The notes below the pieces were generated by a model. That model made no database searches. It saw only the letters and a program-made list of their open reading frames with translations, and was not told the DNA's origin. Of a stretch of 64,000 bases of DNA, positions 27,886 through 37,098 are shown in pieces. The translations under genes and the position numbers were made by a program. Numbering within the stretch: position 1 is the first letter of the stretch; every line of letters starts with the position of its first letter. Source of the DNA: Oricola thermophila (GTDB taxonomy: Bacteria > Pseudomonadota > Alphaproteobacteria > Rhizobiales > Rhizobiaceae); contig NZ_CP054836.1 of the NCBI RefSeq assembly GCF_013358405.1, positions 2,046,001 to 2,110,000 on the forward strand, given 5' to 3'.

Positions 27886-28752
27886 ATGCTGCTGACGATC
27901 GTCATTCCCACCCACAACCGGCCGGAGAGGACCGCGGCCGCCATCGCGAGCGTCGTCTCGCAGGCGGTGTCGCAGCCCTGCGAGATCGTCGTGGTCGACG
28001 ATGCCTCGGACGAGCCATTCGCCTGGCAGGGCAGGAATGACGGCGGCTTCGAGGTCTCGGTGCTGCGCCACGACCGGAACGGCGGCCCGGCCGTCGCCCG
28101 CAATACCGGCGTGCAGGCCGCGCGGGGCAGGCTTGTCGGCTTTCTCGATTCCGACGACTGCCTGCTGCCGGACACGCTGCAGGCGCGCATCGACCGCGCG
28201 CTGGCGCTGGACATGGACAGGCCGGAGGGCGAACACCGCATCCTCGCCTGCGGATGGGAGGAACAGCCCGTTTCCGGCCCGACGCGCAGGCGCGTACCCC
28301 GGCCCGGAACGCCGGACGACTTCCTGCGCGGCTGCTGGTTCTCGCCCGGCAGCTGCATCCTGGCCAATGCCGGGTTCCTGCGGCGGATCGACGGGCCGTT
28401 CGACACGCGGATGCGGCGGCTGGAGGACTACGACCTGTTCGCCCGGCTCGGCCTGCTGGGGGCGGAACTCGTCGTCGAGCCGGTGATCGGCGCGCGCATC
28501 CACACCGGCACGGTACGCTCCTCCTCGGCGATCACCGAGGCGGCGCGGATGATCCGCGAGCGGTTCGAGGCCATGCTCAGGGAGGGCCGTATCGACTGGA
28601 AGCAAATGCGCGCGGTCGACGCCTATCTCGCCTACGAGGCCGCGCATATGAGGATCCATGGCGGGCGGCCGGTCTCCGGCGCGTTCGCGCTGGCCGCGTC
28701 GTTCTTCCATGCGCCGCGGCTGAAGCTCTATCCCGGCCCGGGATGGGACTGA
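27886..28752 (+). CDS. Glycosyltransferase family 2
   Basis: The 288-residue GT-A enzyme has the standard opening MLLTIVIPTHNRPERTAAAI, the nucleotide-binding VVVDDASDEPF, GGPAVARNTGVQAARGRLVGFLDSDD (DxD-type metal site) and the later RRLEDYDLFARL, where the E-D catalytic block lies. It would transfer a single sugar from a nucleotide donor to a lipid-linked acceptor on the cytoplasmic face. The stop codon is 12 bases from the stop of the convergent GT4 gene. Donor specificity cannot be read from the sequence. Confidence 0.93.
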   Translation: MLLTIVIPTHNRPERTAAAIASVVSQAVSQPCEIVVVDDASDEPFAWQGRNDGGFEVSVLRHDRNGGPAVARNTGVQAARGRLVGFLDSDDCLLPDTLQARIDRALALDMDRPEGEHRILACGWEEQPVSGPTRRRVPRPGTPDDFLRGCWFSPGSCILANAGFLRRIDGPFDTRMRRLEDYDLFARLGLLGAELVVEPVIGARIHTGTVRSSSAITEAARMIRERFEAMLREGRIDWKQMRAVDAYLAYEAAHMRIHGGRPVSGAFALAASFFHAPRLKLYPGPGWD

Positions 28753-28764
28753 CGCGGCGGCGCG

Positions 28765-29916
28765 TCACACCCTGCCGAGGGCGAGATCGTAGGCATCGCG
28801 AAAGGCCGCGCTCACGTCGTCCTCGCTGACCGGAAGCTCCCGCATCAGCTCCGCTCCCCTAACCCCCTTGCGACGCGTCCCGGCGATATCGGCCAGCGCC
28901 TCGCCCAGCGCGGTTGTCAGGGCCGACTGGTTCCCGGTCTCGAACAGCCGCCCCGTCTCGCCGTCGCGGACCACCTGGCGCACGGAAACCTGGTTCGAGG
29001 CAACGACGAAACAGCCGCAGGCCGCCGCCTCGATGATCGATCGCGGAAGCCCCTCCCGAAGCATCGACGCCATGCAGAACACATCCGCGGAGCGCAACAG
29101 GCCGGGCATGTCCGCGAGGCCGACATTGCCGACATACTCGATCGCGCCACGCGCCACGGCGGCGTCGATCTCCTCGCGCGGTATCCGGTCCGGATTGTCC
29201 TCGTCCAGCGGGCCGGCGACGACGAACCGCGCCTCGGGGAAACGGGATCCCAGTTCCTCGGCCGCGCGGATGAACAGCCGGACCCCCTTCCCCGCGATCA
29301 GGCGCGCGGCGAACAGGACGACAGGCGCGCCGTCACGGCCGGCCGGGGTGAACGCCCCGGTGTCGATGCCGGCACCCATCACGACCACCGCCCGCTCGCC
29401 GCGCGCAATGCCGTGCGTGGCCAGGAACCGCGCGTCGAAAGGATTCTCGGTCGTGACAACCGGATCGTTGAAGCGGCGTGCCAGCCGGTAAACCGCCGTG
29501 ACAACGCTGCGGCGAAGGCGGTGCGCGATCCCGTCGCCCGGCTCGTATATCTTGCCCAGCCCGGGAAAGGTCATGACGAGCGCGGGAACAGGTCTTCCCG
29601 CCAGCCTCGCAAACACCAGCGCCAGCGAACCGAACAGGTTCGGCTTGGCCGTGAAGGTGTGAACCATGTCCGGCCTCTCCCGGCGGATCAGCCCGAACAG
29701 CTGCCGAACAAGCGCGGCATCCCCGCCGGGCCGGAACCGGTGCATGTCCAGACCGAGCGGCAGAATGCGCAAGCCGGGTTCACGCCCGGAATTGTGCTCG
29801 GTGACTCCGCCGGCGGCGACCAGCACCTCGTCGCCCCGCGCAAGAAGGTCCCGCGCCAGCGCGACGCGATGCGCCAGAAAATAGTCCAGGTCGTTGCAGA
29901 CGAAGAGAACCTTCAC
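28765..29916 (-). CDS. Glycosyltransferase family 4
   Basis: The protein has 383 residues from GTG 29916 (VKVLFVCNDLDYFLAHR). The GTG overlaps the stop of the upstream Nudix gene as GTGA, so translation is coupled. Typical blocks are VHTFTAKPNLFGSLALVFARL, FAARLIAGKGVRLFIRAAEEL, FVVAGPLDEDNPDRI and the donor motif MLREGLPRSIIEAAACG (E-x7-E). The domain-1 H-T-F-T-A-K-P motif is characteristic of GT4 enzymes near WcaL/WbpY/PglA-like groups that add the second sugar after the initiating phosphoglycosyl transferase, which fits the gene order. A longer open frame to 29967 has no start support. Confidence 0.92.
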   Translation of the reverse strand: MKVLFVCNDLDYFLAHRVALARDLLARGDEVLVAAGGVTEHNSGREPGLRILPLGLDMHRFRPGGDAALVRQLFGLIRRERPDMVHTFTAKPNLFGSLALVFARLAGRPVPALVMTFPGLGKIYEPGDGIAHRLRRSVVTAVYRLARRFNDPVVTTENPFDARFLATHGIARGERAVVVMGAGIDTGAFTPAGRDGAPVVLFAARLIAGKGVRLFIRAAEELGSRFPEARFVVAGPLDEDNPDRIPREEIDAAVARGAIEYVGNVGLADMPGLLRSADVFCMASMLREGLPRSIIEAAACGCFVVASNQVSVRQVVRDGETGRLFETGNQSALTTALGEALADIAGTRRKGVRGAELMRELPVSEDDVSAAFRDAYDLALGRV

Positions 29917-30380
29917 GGCTTGCCCGCATCGTCCAGCGTCCGCATCCCGCGCCGCAGTTCCTCGCAAATCAGCGAGATCACGTAGACGGTGGTCGGAACC
30001 ATGTCGGCGAAATGGCGCCCGACTTCCGCGACCGGAACGACAAAGAGGCTGCCCTCGGTGACGACGAAACCCGACGGATCAATGTTGCGCGCAAGATAGA
30101 ACGTTCCCTCGCGACAAATCCCGTTGCCGTATTCGACGCGCGTGCTCACGACGAGATCGAGAAGGTCCGGCGACAGCATCAGCCCGGTTTCCTCCGCGAC
30201 CTCGCGAAGGGCGCATTCCACGTCGGTCTCGTTTCCCTCCTTGTGCCCGCCGAACATGCCGATCATTCCCGGATTGGAAATGTCGGGCCTCTCGTCCCGC
30301 TTCTGCAGCAGGAAATTGTTGTGCCGGTCCACCATCACGATGCCGGCAACGGCGGTATTCGGGGGCTTGGAGAAATCCAT
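29913..30380 (-). CDS. Nudix hydrolase, GDP-mannose mannosyl hydrolase-like
   Basis: The 155-residue protein has an intact Nudix box at about 44-66: G-x5-E-x7-REVAEETGL, beginning GGHKEGNE. The N-terminal strand pattern VAGIVMVDRHNNFLLQKRDERP resembles bacterial Nudix enzymes that act on nucleoside-diphosphate sugars in O-antigen clusters (Gmm/WcaH). Those differ in detail, so a nucleotide-sugar pyrophosphatase or housecleaning role is equally possible. It lies between the SDR/phosphoglycosyl-transferase fusion (28 bases upstream) and a GT4 gene (4-base overlap) in a three-gene minus-strand operon. Confidence 0.85.
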   Translation of the reverse strand: MDFSKPPNTAVAGIVMVDRHNNFLLQKRDERPDISNPGMIGMFGGHKEGNETDVECALREVAEETGLMLSPDLLDLVVSTRVEYGNGICREGTFYLARNIDPSGFVVTEGSLFVVPVAEVGRHFADMVPTTVYVISLICEELRRGMRTLDDAGKP

Positions 30381-30408
30381 GATCCTTCTTCTTTCTGCGC
30401 CGTGCTCA

Positions 30409-31602
30409 CTACATTGGGGGCCGATTGCCGGTCAACGTGCGAAGAACCAGACGAAGATCGAGCAGGATCGTCCGCGTGGCGCAGTAGCGCGCATCGAGGC
30501 GCGCAAGCCGTTCTGGCTCCCTCATGTCCACGCCGTCGACCTGCGCAAGCCCGGTAATGCCCGGAAGGCAACGTAACACGCCAAGCCGGCGACGCCATTC
30601 GACGAGCTCTTCCTGGTTCGGCAGGCAGGGGCGCGGGCCGACAAGGCTCATCTCGCCGCGCAGGAGATTCACGATCTGCGGCAATTCGTCGATTTTCGTC
30701 CCGCGCAGGAAACGTCCGACCGGCGTGATGTGCTCCGCGGGTACCTCGTGCGTTCCCGCCTGCGGCGCACCGACCGCCATGGTCCGGAACTTGTAGCAGG
30801 TGAATATGCGCCCGTTTCGGCCGATCCTCGGTTGCGCGAAGAGCGCCGGCCCGCGGGAGGTGAACCGCACGGCAAGCCAGACGGCGGCAAGGAGCCACCA
30901 CAGGAACACGATCACGGTCGCGGCGAACGCCAGGTCGAGGATGCGCTTGGCGACGCGGTAGACCGGGTTGTCATCCTGATCGTCGGCAACGATGATCTCG
31001 CCGTCGCCGGGATTTTCCAGCACCTGCAGCACGGCATCGGCGACCCGGCCGGCGCTTGCGACCGGGCGCAGGGCGGCTGCCGTCTTCAGCGCCGGAGACC
31101 TCAGAAAGCCGGGCACGGCATTCAGCACGGAAAGCCGACCGGCGAAGCGCTCGCCATGGACGGCCGCCAGGCGCAGGTTCACGACTGCCAGGCCGTCGAT
31201 GGCGGCCAACACCGCCTCCCCTTCCCGTTTCGTCACCGAATAGGGATCGCGCGCATTCGGGTCGAGTGCATGGATCGTGGTGGCGTTGATGAAAAGCTTG
31301 ACGCCCGCATCCCGCGCGGCCTCGGCTACCCGGCGCAGGAACTTCACGTTGACTGCGCGAAACTCCTCCAGCGGTGCCGCACGATCATTGTTGGCAACGG
31401 CAAGATGGAGCACGGCGTCACAGCCTCGCAGACGCGAAGCCAGATCATCACAGGAAACGGCCTCGAAGCGCGGGAAAAGCTTGCGCAGGCCAAGCGGATC
31501 GCGGCCGACAAGAATCAAATCGACGCCCGCCTCCGCGAGGCGCGGGACAATCATCCGGCCTACGAAACCCGAAGCGCCGGTAATCGCGAGCACGGTTCCC
31601 AT
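30409..31602 (-). CDS. Fusion of an NAD-dependent SDR sugar epimerase/reductase and a monotopic phosphoglycosyl transferase
   Basis: This is a 397-residue two-domain protein. Residues 1 to about 205 form an extended [11 protein letters not shown] at 8-15, NATTI, then Y121 and K125 (YSVTK). Residues 215-397 are a PglC/WbaP-type phosphoglycosyl transferase with the re-entrant membrane helix at 217-247, CYKFRTM, the Asp305-Glu306 dyad in GTKIDELPQ and [10 protein letters not shown]. The transferase would load a sugar-1-phosphate onto undecaprenyl phosphate and so start the repeat unit. In rhizobia, separate reductase and transferase proteins (WreQ and WreU) make lipid-linked QuiNAc from a 4-keto sugar; here the two activities seem joined. 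The sugar identity is inferred. Confidence 0.9.
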   Translation of the reverse strand: MGTVLAITGASGFVGRMIVPRLAEAGVDLILVGRDPLGLRKLFPRFEAVSCDDLASRLRGCDAVLHLAVANNDRAAPLEEFRAVNVKFLRRVAEAARDAGVKLFINATTIHALDPNARDPYSVTKREGEAVLAAIDGLAVVNLRLAAVHGERFAGRLSVLNAVPGFLRSPALKTAAALRPVASAGRVADAVLQVLENPGDGEIIVADDQDDNPVYRVAKRILDLAFAATVIVFLWWLLAAVWLAVRFTSRGPALFAQPRIGRNGRIFTCYKFRTMAVGAPQAGTHEVPAEHITPVGRFLRGTKIDELPQIVNLLRGEMSLVGPRPCLPNQEELVEWRRRLGVLRCLPGITGLAQVDGVDMREPERLARLDARYCATRTILLDLRLVLRTLTGNRPPM

Positions 31603-31795
31603 CCAGCAGCAAACTCCCCAGGCCAGGCAAGAGCCTTGTTGTCCCTACCGTCCCACAGCCCGAAATACATACACATGGCCGGCGGTATCGAATACGAGAA
31701 TCACGAACCCGGAACCTAGAGTTGCCCGCGCGAAGCTCCAAGGCGATATCGCCACGCGCGCGCCCGATCCTCAACTTTCGCCACACCGCGAACCG

Positions 31796-33772
31796 CTATT
31801 CCCCAGAGCGTCCGAACCAACCGTCCGCGATCAGGTCGACCACGCGCCGCGACCCCTCGGCGTTCAAATGGTTGCTGTCCCGGTAGAGATAGACATCGCC
31901 GAGCGTGACCCGGCAATCATCCGCTCCGCACAGCATGGCGTGCGGAAGGACAAGCCGGGCTCCGGTCTCATCCACAACACGTTGCAGCATGGCATGGGCA
32001 GGCTCCAGCCGATCCCGGACGGCCTCGTTGGACGGACCGCAGGCTGCGGGATCCCCACCCTTTTCAAAAGCCTGCCTCGCACAATCGACCTGGCTCAGCC
32101 CGTATTCCGGAACCTGACCCAGCAACACGACGCGGTGTCCCGCCGCCTGCAAGCGCCCGATCGTTCCAACCAGTGCCGTCTCGATTGCCGCACGGCTCGT
32201 CGCGATATCGAGAGCTTCATCGGGCGAATGCCTTGCAAACCATCGCTTTGCCTGCGGACGCAGGAACTGCCGGGTATCATAGTAGACCGACCAGCGGGCG
32301 GCGAGTACGACCAACGCCGGTCGGGACCCGAACATGTCCGGCAACGCCCGGCGCCATGTTTCGGCAACCGGATACGGCTTGCCATCAAACACCTGCTCGA
32401 GACCGACCATCGGCAGGGTGGAGTTGGCCGAGTACAGAACGCCGGACATGCCGGCACGCGCCGCAAACGCCGCGAAACCGGGCTCCCAGTGATCGGCGTG
32501 ACTGTCCCCCAGCAACCAAACATCCGGCGGGCCGGGCTTTTTCGCGCCAAACCCGCATGCATCGAAGCCCGGATAGGAATCCCTGGCCGTCGCCATGCAA
32601 CCAGGCGGCAGAGTGCTGCGCTTGCCGACAAATGCGAGGGCCCGTTCCGCCTGCGCGGCATCTTGCGCCAGCATTCCCGTAGCCGCGAAGACACCGATGA
32701 ACATCGTGATGCCCCAGCAAGCGATTGCCAGCCCGACCAGGCGAGCCGGTCTCCAGTCACGCCTGCGAACAGGCTCCTCAACGTAACGCCAGTTAGCCCA
32801 GGCAAGCCCCGCGGCCAGCGACAGAAACAGCGGGAGTTCCATGCCTGCGACCTGCCGGCCCTGCCACAGATTCCACATGACAAGCAGTGGCCAGTGCACG
32901 AGGTAGAGGGAAAAGGAGATCGCGCCCAGCCACTGGAGCGGCGGCAGGGCGAGCAGCCTTGCAACCGGGCCATTCCCCTTCCCGCCGGCCGCCAACAGGA
33001 CGGATGCGCCCAGCACCACGGGAAGAAGCCACAGGGGACCGGTCGCGCGCCGGCCAAATGCCTCGGCAAGGAGGAAAGCGACTATCGCCGCGCCACCGGC
33101 AATCGCCAGGCCGGAACGGCGAGACCTGCTCGCAGCCGCCAGCCGCCGGGCAGCGAGAAACGCAAGTGCGCCCGAACCAAGCTCCCAGGCCCGCCCGGGC
33201 AAAAGGTAGAAACCACGTGTCGGATCGACGTGCCAGAACCACACACCGGCCAGGAATGCCAAAGCGACCGCTACCGAGAGGAGCAGGGCAACCCGGTGCG
33301 GAAACCGCACGGCAGCCGATGACAGCAGCAATGGCCACAGGAAATAGAACTGCTCCTCGACTGCTAGCGACCAGTAATGCAGGAACACGAACTCCTCGGC
33401 CCGCGGCGCAAAGTAATCGGATTGCGCCGCGTAAAGGAAATTCGCCAGCCCCGGCGCCGACCAGAGGATTTCGCGTCCCACCTGCTCGCTCCTGCCGGGA
33501 AACAGGCCGACCGCGACCGCGCCGAACAGGGCGAGGCAGACCAGCGCGGCGGGCAGAATGCGTCGGACCCGCCGCAGATAGAAATCCGCCAGCGAAAACC
33601 GGCCGGCCTCGACCGACTGCAGAATCATTCCCGAAATCAGAAAGCCGGAAATGACAAAGAAGATGTCCACCCCGACATAGCCGCCGGCAAAGCCCGGCGA
33701 GCCGCAATGAAACAGAACGACGAGAAGTACGGAGATGCCGCGCATCCCCTGTATGTCGGCCCGGAAATTCAC
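31796..33772 (-). CDS. OafA-type acyltransferase 3 with C-terminal SGNH domain
   Basis: The 658-residue integral membrane O-acyltransferase starts MNFRADIQGMRGISVLLVVLFH, the acyltransferase-3 signature, and has about ten membrane helices followed by a periplasmic SGNH hydrolase-like domain from about residue 395. The catalytic Ser424 lies in LLGDSHADHW, and a D-x-x-H pair appears near the end in YRDSNHLNAEG. Relatives O-acetylate LPS O-antigen or peptidoglycan: acyl-CoA acts on the cytoplasmic side and the SGNH domain completes transfer outside. Its start lies 118 bases from the 3' end of the purine operon on the same strand. It closes the polysaccharide locus. Confidence 0.92.
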   Translation of the reverse strand: MNFRADIQGMRGISVLLVVLFHCGSPGFAGGYVGVDIFFVISGFLISGMILQSVEAGRFSLADFYLRRVRRILPAALVCLALFGAVAVGLFPGRSEQVGREILWSAPGLANFLYAAQSDYFAPRAEEFVFLHYWSLAVEEQFYFLWPLLLSSAAVRFPHRVALLLSVAVALAFLAGVWFWHVDPTRGFYLLPGRAWELGSGALAFLAARRLAAASRSRRSGLAIAGGAAIVAFLLAEAFGRRATGPLWLLPVVLGASVLLAAGGKGNGPVARLLALPPLQWLGAISFSLYLVHWPLLVMWNLWQGRQVAGMELPLFLSLAAGLAWANWRYVEEPVRRRDWRPARLVGLAIACWGITMFIGVFAATGMLAQDAAQAERALAFVGKRSTLPPGCMATARDSYPGFDACGFGAKKPGPPDVWLLGDSHADHWEPGFAAFAARAGMSGVLYSANSTLPMVGLEQVFDGKPYPVAETWRRALPDMFGSRPALVVLAARWSVYYDTRQFLRPQAKRWFARHSPDEALDIATSRAAIETALVGTIGRLQAAGHRVVLLGQVPEYGLSQVDCARQAFEKGGDPAACGPSNEAVRDRLEPAHAMLQRVVDETGARLVLPHAMLCGADDCRVTLGDVYLYRDSNHLNAEGSRRVVDLIADGWFGRSGE

Positions 33773-33890
33773 GCCGGCGGGATCCGGGACGAGAAACTGG
33801 CTGCGGTCACGAGAAGGTTGCCCAGCGGTTTGCGGTTTGTTCGAAAGGTCAGCAGCTATTCACGCCGTCCGGATGCGGAACCGGCGATAC

Positions 33891-34256
33891 TCAACTGCCG
33901 CGATAGGTGGAGTAGCTCCAGGGCGTGACCAGGAGAGGCACGTGGTAGCCCGCCTGCGGATCGGCGATCGTGAACCGGATCGGGACGACATCCAGGAAGG
34001 GCGGCGCATCTTTCGGCGCCATGCCGTTTTCCGCGAAATAGGCGGCGACCTCGAAATGCAGTTCGTAGGTGCCCTCGGCCATCTCGTCGGCGCCGAGAAG
34101 CAATTCGTCGGTCCGGCCGTCGGCATTGGTGATCGCCTGCCTGACGAGTTCCAGCTGGCCGCCGCCGGGGGCGGCACGATAGAGCGTCAGCCGCATGCCC
34201 CGGGCGGGCCTGCCACTGGCGGTATCCAGCACGTGGGTCGAAAGCTTGCCTGCCAT
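33891..34256 (-). CDS. uraH: 5-hydroxyisourate hydrolase (transthyretin-like)
   Basis: This 121-residue enzyme hydrolyses 5-hydroxyisourate, the first product of urate oxidation, to OHCU. The N-terminal [15 protein letters not shown] carries the conserved His, and the protein ends in the family hallmark YRGS. ATG 34256 lies two bases after the uraD stop, so it is the last gene of the purine operon and translation is probably coupled. It acts immediately before UraD. Confidence 0.96.
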   Translation of the reverse strand: MAGKLSTHVLDTASGRPARGMRLTLYRAAPGGGQLELVRQAITNADGRTDELLLGADEMAEGTYELHFEVAAYFAENGMAPKDAPPFLDVVPIRFTIADPQAGYHVPLLVTPWSYSTYRGS

Positions 34257-34258
34257 GG

Positions 34259-34771
34259 TCACTCCCCTACGAGGTCGTTGAGCCGGAATTCGCCGATGCG
34301 GGCGATCTGCGCAAGGGCTTCCGCCCTCTCTTCCTCCGGCGAGTGTTTCAGGCGGCGTTCGAACGCGCCCAGGATCGAATGCTTGTCGTGGCCTCTCACG
34401 GCAAGAATGAACGGGAAACCGAAACGTTCCTTGTAGCGGTCGTTGAGAGCATGGAATCGCTCGTATTCCCCGGGCGTGAGCCTGTCCAGCCCCGCCCCCT
34501 TCTGCTCCGCCGACGACTCGGCGGTCAGCTCGCCGGCCAGCGCCGCCTTGCCCGCGAGATCCGGATGGGCGCGGATCAGCTTCAGCTGCGCCTCCGTCCC
34601 GGCCGCCTCGATTGCGGCGACCATGGCGGCGTGCAACGCTGCGACCGAGGCGAAGGGGCGTTTGCCGACCACGGCCTCGGCCACCCACGGGGAATGCTCG
34701 AAGATGCCTCCGAGCGCGGAAACGAATTCCGAGTCGGAACAGGCATTCAGCCTTTCAAGCGAAACCGTCAC
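34259..34771 (-). CDS. uraD: 2-oxo-4-hydroxy-4-carboxy-5-ureidoimidazoline (OHCU) decarboxylase
   Basis: This 170-residue helical protein decarboxylates OHCU to S-allantoin. Typical blocks are [15 protein letters not shown] (here [17 protein letters not shown]), [13 protein letters not shown] with the catalytic His, [16 protein letters not shown] and [14 protein letters not shown] (here [15 protein letters not shown]). Its ATG overlaps the xdhB stop (ATGA), and its own stop is followed after two bases by uraH, which completes the allantoin branch. Confidence 0.96.
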   Translation of the reverse strand: MTVSLERLNACSDSEFVSALGGIFEHSPWVAEAVVGKRPFASVAALHAAMVAAIEAAGTEAQLKLIRAHPDLAGKAALAGELTAESSAEQKGAGLDRLTPGEYERFHALNDRYKERFGFPFILAVRGHDKHSILGAFERRLKHSPEEERAEALAQIARIGEFRLNDLVGE

Positions 34772-37098
34772 GTCAAACTCCCGCTTCTTGCGCGAATGTC
34801 CTCTATCGCCTCGAGAACGTGTTCCGGCGTGGCCGGTGCCTTCAATTGCGGCGACAGGCCCGGCGCGCCGCAGGATGCGACGGCGTCGCGGATCGCCAGC
34901 CAGACCGACACGGCCAGCATCAGGGGCGGCTCGCCGACCGCCTTGGAGCGGTAGACCGTCTCCTCGGTATTGGGCGCGTTCTCCAGCAGCGACACGTTGA
35001 ACTCGCGCGGCACGTCGCGCGAGCCGGGGATCTTGTAGGTGGACGGGCCGACGGTGCGCAGCCGCCCCCTGTCATCCCACCAGAGTTCCTCGCAGGTCAG
35101 CCATCCCATGCCCTGGACGAAGGCGCCCTCGATCTGGCCAAGGTCGATCGCCGGGTTGAGGGAAGCGCCGCAATCCTGCAGCAGGTCGGCGCGCAGGCAG
35201 CGGCTCTCGCCGGTCAGCGTGTCGACGGCGACCTCGGCCACCGCGGCGCCATAGGTGAAGTAGAAGAACGGCCTGCCCTTCAGCGTCTTCCCGTCCCAGT
35301 GGATCTTCGGCGTGGCGTAGTAGCCGGCCTCGGAAAGCTGGACCCGCGCGGCCCATGTCATCTTCGCCAGCTCGCCGAAGGAAACGGAACGGTTTCCGGC
35401 ATGGACGCGCCCCTCGCGGAAGACGATCTCCTCCACCGGAACCTCGAAATGCTCCGCCGCGACCTTCGCCATGCGGCCCCTGATCGCGGTTGCCGCGTTG
35501 TAGGCTGCCATCCCGTTCAGGTCCGACCCGGTGGAGGCCGCCGTGGCGGAGGTGTTCGGCACCTTGCCCGTCGCCGTGGCCGTGATCTTTATCCGGTCGA
35601 TGTCGACCTGGAACACCTCGGCAACGACCTGGGCGACCTTCATGAAAAGGCCCTGCCCCATCTCGGTACCGCCGTGGTTCAGGTGAACCGATCCGTCCTG
35701 GTAGACGTGGACCAGCGCACCGGCCTGGTTGAGCGATGTCAGGTTGAAGGAAATGCCGAACTTGACGGGCATCATCGCGAGACCGCGCCGCAGGACGGGA
35801 TTCTTCGCATTGTGCTCGTCGATCTCGGCGCGCCTGCGCGCCCACTCGGCGGAGGCGAGCACGGCCTCGGTTACCTCGACCAGCCGGTTCTGCCCGACCG
35901 CCTGTCCGTAGGGCGTGACCTCGCCTGTCTCCGGCCCGTAATAGTTCAGGGCGCGAACGACATTCGGGTCGAGACGCAGTTCGCGGGCGACCTGGTCGAT
36001 GATCGCCTCGATGGTGATGATGCCCTGCGGACCGCCGAACCCGCGGAAGGCGGTGTTGGAAACGGTGTTGGTCTTGCAGGCATGGCCGGCAAAGCGAACC
36101 GCCGGGATGAAATAGGAATTGTCGGAATGGGTGAGCGTGCGAGTGATCACCGGGCCGGTCAGGTCCGGCGTGTTGCCGGCACGAGCGAGATACTCGATGT
36201 CGAGACCGCGGATGCGGCCATTGCCGTCGACTCCGACCTTCCATTTCGCCACCATGTCGTGGCGCTTGCCGGTCGCGGTCATGTCGACGGAGCGCTTCAG
36301 GCGCAGCTTGACCGGGCGGCCGGTCCTGCGGGCCAGCAGCGCGGCAGCCGCGGCAATGATCGTCGCCTGGCTTTCCTTGCCGCCGAAGCCGCCGCCCATG
36401 CGGCGGGTGAACACGTCGACCGCGTTGGCGAGACCGCCCAGCACGTGGGCAACGTGGTGCTGAACCTCCGTCGGATGCTGCGTCGAGGAATGGATGGTCA
36501 GGTCGCCGTCCTCGCCGGGGATCGCGTAGGCGATGTGGGTCTCCAGGTAGAAATGGTCCTGTCCGCCGATCTCCAGCCGTCCCTCCAGGACACGCTCCGC
36601 CCCGGCCAGGGCGGCGTCCACGTCTCCCTCCACCAGGATCTGCGGATCGATCACGTGCGAACCGGCAGCGTGTGCCGCCTCGATGTCGAGCACGGGCTCC
36701 AGTTCCTCGATGTCGAGCGCGACGGCGCGCGACGCCCTCAGCGCCTGCTCGTAGGTCTCGGCCGCGATCGCGCCGACAGGCATGCCGGCATATTCGACGA
36801 CCTCCTCCGCGAAGAGCGGCTCGCCGGACATGATCGGGCCGATGTCGTTCGCGCCGGGAATGTCGCCGGCGGCGACGAAAGCCGCGACGCCGGGCATGGC
36901 GAGCGCCTTCGAGGCGTCGATGCCCTTCAGGCGCCCGTGCGCGACCGGGGAGACGACCAGCGCCGCGTGGAGCGTGCCGGGCAGTTCGGCCATGTCGTCG
37001 ATGTAGCTCGCCTCGCCCGAAACGTGCTTTGCCGCGCTGTCATGGGCGAGGCCGCGGCCGACGACCGACCGCTGGACGGATCTTATATCGACGTTCAC
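34768..37098 (-). CDS. xdhB: Xanthine dehydrogenase, molybdopterin-binding large subunit
   Basis: The 776-residue subunit holds the molybdenum cofactor and oxidises hypoxanthine and xanthine to urate. It shows FTRRMGGGFGGKESQA, GFGGPQG, NHGGTEMGQGL and, near the C-terminus, SKAVGEPPLML with the catalytic Glu. I set the start at GTG 37098 (VNVDIRSVQRSVVGRGLAHD) because it overlaps the xdhA stop as GTGA. A longer open frame to 37197 runs into xdhA and carries low-complexity arginine/alanine sequence. The dedicated chaperone gene xdhC, often adjacent, is not in the window. Confidence 0.96.
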   Translation of the reverse strand: MNVDIRSVQRSVVGRGLAHDSAAKHVSGEASYIDDMAELPGTLHAALVVSPVAHGRLKGIDASKALAMPGVAAFVAAGDIPGANDIGPIMSGEPLFAEEVVEYAGMPVGAIAAETYEQALRASRAVALDIEELEPVLDIEAAHAAGSHVIDPQILVEGDVDAALAGAERVLEGRLEIGGQDHFYLETHIAYAIPGEDGDLTIHSSTQHPTEVQHHVAHVLGGLANAVDVFTRRMGGGFGGKESQATIIAAAAALLARRTGRPVKLRLKRSVDMTATGKRHDMVAKWKVGVDGNGRIRGLDIEYLARAGNTPDLTGPVITRTLTHSDNSYFIPAVRFAGHACKTNTVSNTAFRGFGGPQGIITIEAIIDQVARELRLDPNVVRALNYYGPETGEVTPYGQAVGQNRLVEVTEAVLASAEWARRRAEIDEHNAKNPVLRRGLAMMPVKFGISFNLTSLNQAGALVHVYQDGSVHLNHGGTEMGQGLFMKVAQVVAEVFQVDIDRIKITATATGKVPNTSATAASTGSDLNGMAAYNAATAIRGRMAKVAAEHFEVPVEEIVFREGRVHAGNRSVSFGELAKMTWAARVQLSEAGYYATPKIHWDGKTLKGRPFFYFTYGAAVAEVAVDTLTGESRCLRADLLQDCGASLNPAIDLGQIEGAFVQGMGWLTCEELWWDDRGRLRTVGPSTYKIPGSRDVPREFNVSLLENAPNTEETVYRSKAVGEPPLMLAVSVWLAIRDAVASCGAPGLSPQLKAPATPEHVLEAIEDIRARSGSLT

